Below, in pieces: positions 5,867-12,942 of a stretch of DNA of 15,503 nucleotides. Every line of letters starts with the position of its first letter. Position 1 is the stretch's first letter. The notes under the pieces are model-generated. The model was not told where the DNA came from and did not search any database. It worked only from the letters and a program-made list of their open reading frames with translations. A program made the translations under genes and the position numbers. Source of the DNA: Fusobacterium sp. (GTDB lineage Bacteria > Fusobacteriota > Fusobacteriia > Fusobacteriales > Fusobacteriaceae); the NCBI GenBank assembly GCA_019410665.1, contig DXSD01000047.1, positions 1-15,503 of the forward strand. Reading direction: 5' to 3'.

Positions 5867-6990
5867 TATTTATCCTCTCCTCTACTACTATTTTGTGCCG
5901 CTTCTAAAGCTCTCCTTCTCTCTTCAGCCTTTTCTTTCTCTCTTCTCCATTGATGCATAATAAGTACTAAAGCTATTATTCCATAAGATACAAATACTCT
6001 AAAATACTCTCCTATTTGTGCAGATCCAATTAATTCTTTTCCAGCTCTTGGTGCTAAAATAAACATAGCATGGAAAAGCACAACTCCACTTAAAGCATTT
6101 GGAATAGAAGCCTTAGCTACACTAGCTCCTCCTATAAGTAAAGCAGCTATAGAAAACATTCCTATTTGCTCGTGGCTATTATAAGTATTCATTGTTCCTA
6201 TATTTTGTAAAAATATAATCTGTCCAATTGCAGCTAACATTGTTGAAATCACTATTGCTATTACTCTTGTTCTATCTGCTGCAATACCAGCTGATTTAGA
6301 AACTTCTAAATCTTGACCAATAGCTCTCATATCCTGTCCTAACTTAGTTTTTCTAAACCATACGATAAATAAGCAGAAAATTACAACAGCTAAAATAGTT
6401 AATAGTGGTATTGAAAACTCACCAATTTTTAAAACTATTGCATCATCTAAAGCCCTTCTTATATTCTTTAAATCTATGGCATTTCTTATTCCATATCCTC
6501 TTGATAAAAGGATTGAACTATCTGTTATAGGGATAACTTTCCCCATTCCATATAGAACTATTAGTTGATATACTCCATTGATAAAAAATCCCAATATCAT
6601 AGAAGTAATCATCTCTCTTCCTTTAGCTCTATTTAAAACTACTCCTCCTACAAGTCCCATTAAAGCCCCCATTGGAAGAGATAAAATAATAGCCAAGAAA
6701 AATCCTTGTAGCCCTACTATTTGCCAATCTGTTATAAAGATAAGAGCAAGCTGTCCTGCCATAGCTCCCAATACTATACCAAAGTTAAGTCCCATTCCTG
6801 CTATTATAGGGATCAAAAGAGATAGTACTAAGAAAAGATTACGAGAAAGTCTTAGTATTATCTCTTGAATAATATATTCCATACTAAGCCCAGATATAGG
6901 AATTGACGCTACTATTATAATTATCATAAATATAGGTACTATATTATTTACTAAAAATTTTTTTAATTTATTTTCCACTTCCAGCACCAT
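5866..6990 (-). CDS. ABC transporter permease 2 (BPD_transp_2 / RbsC-BmpC-like)
   Basis: An inner-membrane permease of 374 aa with roughly eight to ten hydrophobic segments, of the branched-chain amino acid/ribose/nucleoside (BPD_transp_2) type. The cytoplasmic coupling loop carries MRAIGQDLEVSKSAGI, which matches the family AxG-x5-A-x3-GI pattern. The late GGASVAKASIPNALSG motif has a close counterpart in permease 1. The C-terminal tail is highly charged, with a run of Arg, Lys and Glu likely to form a cytoplasmic helix. It forms the heterodimeric pore with permease 1, whose gene overlaps its start by 23 bases. The ATG at 6990 has AAAGG directly against it, so initiation probably depends on ribosomes from the upstream gene; GTG codons at residues 2 and 5 are alternative starts. 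Substrate unknown. Confidence 0.9.
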   Translation of the reverse strand: MVLEVENKLKKFLVNNIVPIFMIIIIVASIPISGLSMEYIIQEIILRLSRNLFLVLSLLIPIIAGMGLNFGIVLGAMAGQLALIFITDWQIVGLQGFFLAIILSLPMGALMGLVGGVVLNRAKGREMITSMILGFFINGVYQLIVLYGMGKVIPITDSSILLSRGYGIRNAIDLKNIRRALDDAIVLKIGEFSIPLLTILAVVIFCLFIVWFRKTKLGQDMRAIGQDLEVSKSAGIAADRTRVIAIVISTMLAAIGQIIFLQNIGTMNTYNSHEQIGMFSIAALLIGGASVAKASIPNALSGVVLFHAMFILAPRAGKELIGSAQIGEYFRVFVSYGIIALVLIMHQWRREKEKAEERRRALEAAQNSSRGEDK

Positions 6991-8008
6991 CCTTTCTTGT
7001 TAAAGCATATAGTATCATACCATTAGATACTATTATTCTTATTGTTTCTGACATATCTGTTTTTATAAGTCCATTTACAACAGTAGGAGTCATTGTAAGT
7101 ATTCCTTGGAAAAGGAAGGTTCCAACTACTACATTTGCTATTGTAACCTTATTTACAGAAGCTCCTCCAATAAGAATAGCAGCTATTGCTGGAAAGGCCA
7201 TATAAAATGGTGCTAAATATAATTGTACAAATCCAAAGCTTTGTTGATAAATTATAATTCCAACTGCTGAAAGAACTGTCGACATAACAACTGATTGAAC
7301 TCTTACTTTATCTATATTTATTCCAGTTGCTCTAGCAAACATATCGTTTGTTCCTACAGCTTTCATAGCATATCCACTTCTAGTTCTAAAAAATACCCAT
7401 ATAAAAAATGCTAAAATTATGAAGAAAACAATCTCTCCCAAAGGTAAAAAATCACTATTTATATGTAAAAATTTTTCAAAAGCTTTATGCCAATAGTTTT
7501 CAACACTAATAGTTGTACGAAGTCCCTCTCCACCATAAGCCCAAATCATATCAGGACTCTTAAATGGAAGGACTAACCACATTATACACATAATCGCAAC
7601 TGAAGAGAATCCTATATATGTTGCTATCATCATCTCTCCACCTTTAACTTTATTTAAAATATGACCATAAAGCCATCCAAATAAAAGTGCAAATGGAAGT
7701 GAAAAAACTATTGCTCCAAATACTCCTGTTATTCCTTTTAATCCCAACTCTATACTTATTACAGCCCCTAAAAGCCCTGCTTCCACTCCTAATGGCATAC
7801 CAAAGTTAAGACCTGTTCCTGCTTGTATCATTGGTACTAATGATAGCACTAATATAGCATTCATTCCAAATCTTACTAATGTATCTCCTAATGCTGCCTT
7901 TAGATTTATTCCTATGAAAGGAGACACTACATACATTGATAAAAGAAATAGGGCTATTATTATTCTAGGCCAACCAGCCTCTTTTATCATCTTATTAATA
8001 TTAATCAT
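6968..8008 (-). CDS. ABC transporter permease 1 (BPD_transp_2 / RbsC-YufP-like)
   Basis: An inner-membrane permease of 346 aa with about eight to ten hydrophobic segments. Family signatures include GTGLNFGMPLGVEAGLLG (residues about 64-81) in an early membrane segment. There is also the coupling-helix loop MKAVGTNDMFARATGIN and ILIGGASVNKVTIANVVVG near the C-terminus. It is the partner of permease 2, with which it shares several motifs, as expected for an old duplication giving a heterodimeric pore. The start overlaps the end of the ATPase gene by 8 bases, with GGAGGCAAGAA just upstream, so translation is coupled. In this superfamily substrates include pentoses, nucleosides, autoinducer-2 and branched-chain amino acids; the sequence alone does not choose among them. 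Confidence 0.91.
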   Translation of the reverse strand: MININKMIKEAGWPRIIIALFLLSMYVVSPFIGINLKAALGDTLVRFGMNAILVLSLVPMIQAGTGLNFGMPLGVEAGLLGAVISIELGLKGITGVFGAIVFSLPFALLFGWLYGHILNKVKGGEMMIATYIGFSSVAIMCIMWLVLPFKSPDMIWAYGGEGLRTTISVENYWHKAFEKFLHINSDFLPLGEIVFFIILAFFIWVFFRTRSGYAMKAVGTNDMFARATGINIDKVRVQSVVMSTVLSAVGIIIYQQSFGFVQLYLAPFYMAFPAIAAILIGGASVNKVTIANVVVGTFLFQGILTMTPTVVNGLIKTDMSETIRIIVSNGMILYALTRKDGAGSGK

Positions 8009-9590
8009 TTCTTGCCTCCTTTACTCCTACCATCATCTTTCCAAACTCCAATATATCTGCTGTTGGTGGTAAAATTCCCTCAACTTTTCCCTCGTTTATT
8101 ATAGCAATTCTATCACACACACTTCTTAACTCTTCTATTTCTGATGAAGTTATTATAATTGTTGTTCCTTTTTCTTTGTTATACTCTTTCAATGTATCTA
8201 ATACAAGTTTTTTAGCTCCTACATCTATTCCTCTAGTTGGTTCAGATACAAACAGTACCTCTGGATCCATTGTAAAAGCTTTAGCTAAACAAACTTTTTG
8301 CTGATTTCCTCCACTTAGTTCTTGAGCTTTCTGCTTTTCACTTGTACATCTTATTTCTAATTTTTTTACATATTTTTGTGCATTCTCTTTTACTGCTTTT
8401 TCATCTACCATATTAAAAATTCCAAAAGCCTTTTTAAAGAACATCTTTCTAATTTGCATAGCTGGGTAAGCTATATTGTCCTCTATTGAACTATCCAATA
8501 AAAGTCCTACTCCTTTTCTATCTTCAGAAACGAAAAATAAACCTTTTGATAACGGCTCAGCTGGTGAATTTAAATTTATTTTTTCTCCTTTAAAAACAAC
8601 TTCACCCTTTGCATCATAAAGTCCCATTATACCATTGGCAACTCCTATTTTCCCTTGACCTGCCATTCCTCCTAGTCCTAAAATCTCTCCTTTTTTTATC
8701 TCTAATGAAAGATCTTTTACTCCTTCTCCTGGCATATCTACCCATAGATTTTTTATTGATATAATAGTTTCTTTTGGTTCATCTTTTTCTTCACTTTTTT
8801 CTGAAGAACCCTCCATCTTTCTTCCTATCATCCACTCTGTAATCTGATTTACATTAGTATCCTTTGTTGCTACTGAATTGATTAGCAATCCGTCTCTCAA
8901 TACTACAACTTTATCACATACTGATAATATTTCATCTAATCTATGAGTGATAAATAGTATTGCTATTCCTTTAGCTGATAATTTTTTCATAGTTTCTAAA
9001 AGAACTTTTGCTTCTTCTTCTGTAAGTACTGCTGTTGGTTCATCTAACACCAAAAGTTTTGTATTCTCTCTTTCAATTTCACGAGCTATCTCTGTAAATT
9101 GCTTGTGTGCAACAGGCATTTCACTTATTACTGTACTAGATTTTATATCTACTCCTAAATTTGAAAGAGCTCCCTTTGCACGTTCATCTATCTCTTTTTT
9201 ATCAATAGCCTTTATTCTTGAACCAAAAACTCCTTCTAAGAAGCTATTTAAAGTTGATTCTCTGTTTAAAACTACGTTTTCTGAAGCTTTAAATCCAGGA
9301 ATTAGAGAGAATTCTTGGTGAACCATTCCTATCCCCACTCCTAAAGCATCAAATGGTGAAGAAAAATTTACCTCATTTCCATCAAAATATATCTTTCCAC
9401 CATATCCACCAGTTTCTGAAATTACTGGCATTCCAAATATACACTTCATCAATGTAGATTTTCCTGCACCATTTTCTCCTACTAATCCTACTATCTCTCC
9501 TGGTTTTACTTCTAAATTAATATCTTTTAAAACAGTATTCTCCCCAAATGCTTTAGAGAGATTCTCAATTTTCAATAATATATCTTTCAA
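8001..9590 (-). CDS. Double-NBD ABC transporter ATPase (RbsA/MglA/YufO-like)
   Basis: A cytoplasmic ATPase of 529 aa with two fused nucleotide-binding domains that powers the two permeases. NBD1 has Walker A GENGAGKST (38-46), Q-loop HQEF (91-94), Walker B LLVLDEP (179-185) and switch His216. Its ABC signature is degenerate, SEMPVAHKQ in place of LSxGxQQ. NBD2 has a clear signature, LSGGNQQ (425-431). Its Walker A is altered (GMAGQGKIG near 308-316), Walker B ends VSEPT (Ser449 where Asp is usual), and it lacks the switch His (TSSEIEEL). One composite ATP site (NBD1 Walker motifs plus NBD2 signature) should therefore work, while the other looks non-catalytic. An acidic linker is at about 261-274. 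The start is TTG, with GGGGTG 7 bases upstream. An attenuating terminator lies between this gene and the binding-protein gene. Confidence 0.93.
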   Translation of the reverse strand: MKDILLKIENLSKAFGENTVLKDINLEVKPGEIVGLVGENGAGKSTLMKCIFGMPVISETGGYGGKIYFDGNEVNFSSPFDALGVGIGMVHQEFSLIPGFKASENVVLNRESTLNSFLEGVFGSRIKAIDKKEIDERAKGALSNLGVDIKSSTVISEMPVAHKQFTEIAREIERENTKLLVLDEPTAVLTEEEAKVLLETMKKLSAKGIAILFITHRLDEILSVCDKVVVLRDGLLINSVATKDTNVNQITEWMIGRKMEGSSEKSEEKDEPKETIISIKNLWVDMPGEGVKDLSLEIKKGEILGLGGMAGQGKIGVANGIMGLYDAKGEVVFKGEKINLNSPAEPLSKGLFFVSEDRKGVGLLLDSSIEDNIAYPAMQIRKMFFKKAFGIFNMVDEKAVKENAQKYVKKLEIRCTSEKQKAQELSGGNQQKVCLAKAFTMDPEVLFVSEPTRGIDVGAKKLVLDTLKEYNKEKGTTIIITSSEIEELRSVCDRIAIINEGKVEGILPPTADILEFGKMMVGVKEARND

Positions 9591-9605
9591 AACTTTTCAC
9601 CCCTT

Positions 9606-9637
9606 AAAGAAAAATGAGGGGAGAAAGGTTCCCCTCA
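9606..9637 (-). terminator. Intercistronic terminator/attenuator after the binding-protein gene
   Basis: On the minus strand TGAGGGGA / TCCCCTCA (arms 9630-9637 and 9615-9622) form a perfect 8-base stem with a 7-base loop, followed by TTTTTCTTT. It sits between the solute-binding protein and ATPase genes, 5 bases after the former's stop. Partial termination here would give excess binding protein over membrane subunits, a common layout in periplasmic ABC systems. Confidence 0.85.
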
Positions 9638-9642
9638 CCTTG

Positions 9643-10824
9643 TTATTTTATTTCAAAATATTTAGCTGGTACTTCTTCATCTGTCATGTTTAGGTATCCT
9701 TTTCCTAAAACATAAGTATCTTGATATAGTAAATAGAAATTTTCTTTTTCTACTCCATTTACATCAGCATAGTTACTTCCATTCCATCCTGCACCTGGAG
9801 TAAATTTATTATAAGATTCAACGATAGCATCAAAATCTACAATATCTGCTCCATTCTCAATTACATTTCTTACATGATCTCCTAAAGCTACTGCTGAAGC
9901 AAAGTTATATGAGTAAGCCCAAGTTCCCATTCTTCCTGCTGCTCCTTTAGCAACAACTGAATCTTCAACTTTCTTTAATATTTTTGGCCAATTTCCTTTT
10001 TCATCTTCAGTAAATTTAATTCCTAGAGCTCCTGGATATCCCATTGTAGGAGAAGGTAAGTCAGCTTCCACAAAGTACCCACCATCTTCAGCAACTCTTT
10101 TTAATAGTGGCTCTGTATGAGCATCGTTTGTTGCAAAGAAAGCAACATTTTTACCATATTTATTTAGCCAGTTAGGAACTTGCTCTAATATATATTGTTG
10201 AGCTCCTGCAACTCCAACGTCACTTACTGGGTCTGGAGCTGAAACATCTATAAATTCCATTCCTAAATCTTTAGCAGCTTCTGCCATTATATTTCTTCTT
10301 CTTGATAATAATTCATAACTTAAGTGTCTTGGGAAAGAGATATGCATAAATTTATCTGCTCCCATATTTTGTGCTGCTTTAACTATTAAATATCCTCTAG
10401 CAACATTATCTGGATTTGTTACTAAATCAGAAACTTCAGTTATAATTTCTGGATCCTCATGTGGTGAGTTAGCAACAAGTAATATATCTGGTCTAGCTTC
10501 TCTAATTCTTCTAAAAGCTTCAACAGTTCCTGGTACAGCTTCAATTACTATAATCGCTTTCATTTGAGGATCATCTGCTAAAGCTACCATTTGAGAAATA
10601 GTAGTCTCCATCTCTTGCATAAAGTTATCTGGATATGTTACATGAGTAACCATTCCACCTTTATCTGTAGATCCATACATTTTTATTAATTCCTCTGCTC
10701 CACGAAGACTATCTTCTGATTGTGAAACAGTTCCACTAACTACTCCAATATGATAATCTGGATTAGTAGCAAAAGTAAAGATTGACATAACAAACATCAA
10801 ACAAGTTAAAAGTAATTTTTTCAT
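9643..10824 (-). CDS. Periplasmic solute-binding protein, DUF3798 family
   Basis: First gene of the ABC operon, 393 aa. Residues 1-19 form a signal peptide (MKK, a hydrophobic core, then FTFA before TNPDY). A cysteine at residue 8 is too close to the N-terminus for a lipobox, so I predict a soluble periplasmic protein. The mature part has a two-lobe periplasmic-binding-protein look, with alternating strands and helices (YHIGVVSGTVSQSEDSLRGA; AIIVIEAVPGTVEAFRRI; AFFATNDAHTEPLLKRVAEDGG). I recognise these stretches as the DUF3798 family, known by structure but without an assigned ligand as far as I know. RBS GGGGGAG lies 4 bases before the ATG. Promoter and leader hairpin lie upstream; a partial terminator follows. 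Aromatic-rich YNKFTPGAGWNGSNY near the end may line the ligand pocket, which is a guess. Confidence 0.9.
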   Translation of the reverse strand: MKKLLLTCLMFVMSIFTFATNPDYHIGVVSGTVSQSEDSLRGAEELIKMYGSTDKGGMVTHVTYPDNFMQEMETTISQMVALADDPQMKAIIVIEAVPGTVEAFRRIREARPDILLVANSPHEDPEIITEVSDLVTNPDNVARGYLIVKAAQNMGADKFMHISFPRHLSYELLSRRRNIMAEAAKDLGMEFIDVSAPDPVSDVGVAGAQQYILEQVPNWLNKYGKNVAFFATNDAHTEPLLKRVAEDGGYFVEADLPSPTMGYPGALGIKFTEDEKGNWPKILKKVEDSVVAKGAAGRMGTWAYSYNFASAVALGDHVRNVIENGADIVDFDAIVESYNKFTPGAGWNGSNYADVNGVEKENFYLLYQDTYVLGKGYLNMTDEEVPAKYFEIK

Positions 10825-10871
10825 ATTCTCCCCCTTATGCTTAAAAATTTTAGAATTAAAAAATCCCTACT

Positions 10872-10898
10872 AAAAAAAGTACTATTTTTTTAGTACTT
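10872..10898 (-). promoter_or_regulatory. Leader hairpin with U tract, possible transcription attenuator
   Basis: In the 5' leader of the ABC operon the minus strand reads AAGTACTA, six A, TAGTACTT, then further T (arms 10891-10898 and 10877-10884; U run extending to 10872). A second, mutually exclusive pairing exists: CTAAAAAAA (minus strand 10893-10885) with TTTTTTTAG (10878-10870), a 9-base stem. An 8-base stem plus U tract between promoter and start codon resembles an intrinsic terminator, though the stem is GC-poor. Confidence 0.45.
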
Positions 10899-10928
10899 AT
10901 GTTGAACTTTTTAAATCTGTTTTCAATG

Positions 10929-10957
10929 ATTATACACCCATATTAGGTTTATGTCAA
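10929..10957 (-). promoter_or_regulatory. Near-perfect promoter of the ABC transporter operon
   Basis: Minus strand -35 TTGACA (10952-10957), exactly 17 bases of spacer, -10 TATAAT (10929-10934): full consensus at both boxes. The transcript would start near 10922 and carry a leader of about 98 bases with the hairpin at 10872-10898. A promoter this strong usually needs control by a repressor or an attenuator. Confidence 0.9.
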
Positions 10958-11100
10958 TAAAAAATATGTATTTTTTCATTATTATATATTTTTTATATGT
11001 AATTTGTTTTTTTATATATATTTTTTTGAAAATAATTTTTATTTTCTTAAATTTTTTTCACTTTTCTGATAATTTTAGAACATTCTGTTTTCTAAAATAT
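10958..11100. other. Very AT-rich non-coding spacer
   Basis: This is part of the 343-base gene-free stretch 10825-11167 between hydA and the ABC operon. It is dominated by T runs on the plus strand, which appear as A runs upstream of the -35 box on the coding strand and may act as an UP-like or intrinsically bent element. The plus-strand reading frame across it is low-complexity Phe/Ile/Tyr with no ribosome binding site, so I do not call a gene. No RNA gene or repeat is recognised. Confidence 0.6.
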
Positions 11101-11156
11101 AAAAAAAATAACCTTAATATATTAAAAACATCCAGTTTTTATACTAAGGTTATTTT
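11101..11156 (-). terminator. Intrinsic terminator of the hyd operon
   Basis: The minus strand carries AATAACCTTA...AAAAAC, a 5-base loop, then GTTTTT...TTAAGGTTATT and an 8-base U run. The outer arms (11107-11115 and 11146-11154) and the inner AAAAAC/GTTTTT pairing form a long imperfect stem. It starts 12 bases past the hydA stop codon. Confidence 0.85.
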
Positions 11157-11167
11157 CTCTGTATTTT

Positions 11168-12925
11168 TTATTTATTTTTTCTATTTAAATAAGTAGTGTG
11201 TAGTAATTTATGAGCTAACTCTCCATTTGGTTCTCCCAAGTAAGTTTCATATAAATCTATTACACAAGGATTTTCGTGAGACTCTCTTAACTCTTTATGA
11301 TAATCTATCTCTTGTAACCCTTCAGCTCTCTTTTTTACTATTTCAAAGTTTCCATGATGGTAAGGTTGTCCTCCTCCACCTACACATCCACCTTTACATG
11401 CCATTACTTCTATAGCATCGAAGTGCTCTCTTCCAGCTTTTATCTCTTCTATTAATTTTTTTGCTGCTCCAAGCCCATGAACAACTGCAACTCTTAAGTT
11501 TATTCCCTCTACTTGAATCTCAGCAGTTCTTATTTCTTCAAATCCTCTTAAAGGAACAAAGTCCAAATTATCTAACTTTCCATTACTTATCCACTCATAT
11601 ATAGTTCTTGTAGCTGCCTCTAATACTCCACCTGTTCTTCCAAAAATATCTGCAGCTCCTGTAGATTCACCTAAAGGTATATCAAATTCACTATCACCTA
11701 ACTCTAAAAGATTTATATTATATTGTTTTAATAGTCTTCCCAATTCTCTAGTAGTTATTGAATAATCTACATCTGCTACTCCATCTCTTACAAATTCCTC
11801 TCTTGAGGCTTCATATTTTTTCGCAGTACAAGGCATTATTGAAACACATACTAAATCTTTTTTAGCTATCTCTTTTTCCTTAGCCCAAATCTCCTTAGCT
11901 AAAGCTCCAAATATTTGTTGAGGAGATTTTGTACTTGAAAGATTGTTTCTTAATTCTGGATAATTTAATTCTATAAATCTTACCCAAGCAGGACAACAAG
12001 AAGTAAATAAAGGTAATTTTACATCTTTTTCTCCCTTTAAACTCTCTAAAATTCTTTCTTTTAATTCTGTTGCTTCTTCCATTATTGTAACATCAGCAGC
12101 AAAGTTAGTATCAAATATAGCATCAAATCCCAATCTTTTTAGAGCAGTTACAAGTTTTTTAGTCATATCCACTCCTGGCTCTGCACCAAATAACTCTCCA
12201 ATAGCTACCCTAACTGCAGGAGCAACTTGAACTATAACCTTTTTCTTAGGATTCATTAGGTCCTCTACTAATTTAAAAGTATTATCAGTTTCATATAAAG
12301 CACCTACAGGACATACAGCTACACATTGACCACACAAAGTGCAATTTGTTTCTAGTAGATTTTTATTAAAGGCAGTATTTACTACTACATTAAATCCTCT
12401 ATCTACTCCTGTTAAAATTCCACATCCTTGTATTTCTCCACACATAGTTTCACATCTTCTACACATTATACATTTAGTTATATCTCTAGTTATAGAGATT
12501 GAGTACTGTTTGTCATGCTTAGCTTCCTTTCCAGCAAATCTCATCTCTCTAATTCCAAAGGAAATAGCTAATTTTTGTAATTCACAGCTTCCATTTTTTC
12601 CACAAATTAAGCAATCTTTAGGATGATCTGATAACATTAATTCTAAAACTACTCTTCTTTTATGCATAACCTCTGGAGAGTTTGTTATTACTTCCATTCC
12701 CTCTTTTATTGGTGTACTACAAGATGGTATCAATCTATTCATTCCCTTAACTTGTACCACACATATTCTACAAGAAGCACAATCATTTTTATAACCAACT
12801 TCTTTCATTTCCATATAACAAAGATGTGGTATATATATTCCCGCCTTTAAAGCAGCATTTAATATTGTTGTCCCCTCTGGAGCAACAACTAATCTCCCAT
12901 CTATTTTAAGTCTTATCATCTTCAT
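11168..12925 (-). CDS. hydA: [FeFe] hydrogenase catalytic subunit, NAD(H)-linked trimeric type
   Basis: A soluble catalytic subunit of 585 aa that reversibly reduces protons to H2. Domains in order: a [2Fe-2S] domain (Cys36, 52, 55, 69), a His-ligated [4Fe-4S] (His101, Cys105, 108, 114), a two-[4Fe-4S] ferredoxin domain (Cys152, 155, 158, 162 and 195, 198, 201, 205), then the H-cluster domain. The H-cluster signatures are TSCCPAW (Cys310 proton relay, Cys311 ligand), MPCTAKK (Cys366) and ACKGGCVGGGGQP (Cys510, 514). A small-subunit-like C-terminal segment follows at about 540-580. There is no extra C-terminal [2Fe-2S] domain of the kind found in the longer Thermotoga HydA. ATG with AGGTGA 6 bases upstream, 17 bases after hydB. 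Maturases HydE, F and G are needed but not in view. Subclass (bifurcating or simple NADH-dependent) cannot be settled here. Confidence 0.97.
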   Translation of the reverse strand: MKMIRLKIDGRLVVAPEGTTILNAALKAGIYIPHLCYMEMKEVGYKNDCASCRICVVQVKGMNRLIPSCSTPIKEGMEVITNSPEVMHKRRVVLELMLSDHPKDCLICGKNGSCELQKLAISFGIREMRFAGKEAKHDKQYSISITRDITKCIMCRRCETMCGEIQGCGILTGVDRGFNVVVNTAFNKNLLETNCTLCGQCVAVCPVGALYETDNTFKLVEDLMNPKKKVIVQVAPAVRVAIGELFGAEPGVDMTKKLVTALKRLGFDAIFDTNFAADVTIMEEATELKERILESLKGEKDVKLPLFTSCCPAWVRFIELNYPELRNNLSSTKSPQQIFGALAKEIWAKEKEIAKKDLVCVSIMPCTAKKYEASREEFVRDGVADVDYSITTRELGRLLKQYNINLLELGDSEFDIPLGESTGAADIFGRTGGVLEAATRTIYEWISNGKLDNLDFVPLRGFEEIRTAEIQVEGINLRVAVVHGLGAAKKLIEEIKAGREHFDAIEVMACKGGCVGGGGQPYHHGNFEIVKKRAEGLQEIDYHKELRESHENPCVIDLYETYLGEPNGELAHKLLHTTYLNRKNK

Positions 12926-12942
12926 ACGTCTTCACCTATCCA

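Noticed and set aside
8947..9321. Plus-strand open frame of 124 codons inside the ATPase gene
   Set aside because: It lies wholly inside a well-conserved ATPase coding region on the other strand, with no ribosome binding site or recognisable domain.
10951..11196. Plus-strand open frame of 81 codons between hydA and the ABC operon
   Set aside because: Low-complexity Phe/Ile/Tyr translation of T-rich spacer, no ribosome binding site, and it runs over the ABC promoter and the hydA terminator.
12339..12626. Plus-strand open frame of 95 codons inside hydA
   Set aside because: Antisense to cluster-binding regions of HydA; no independent coding evidence.
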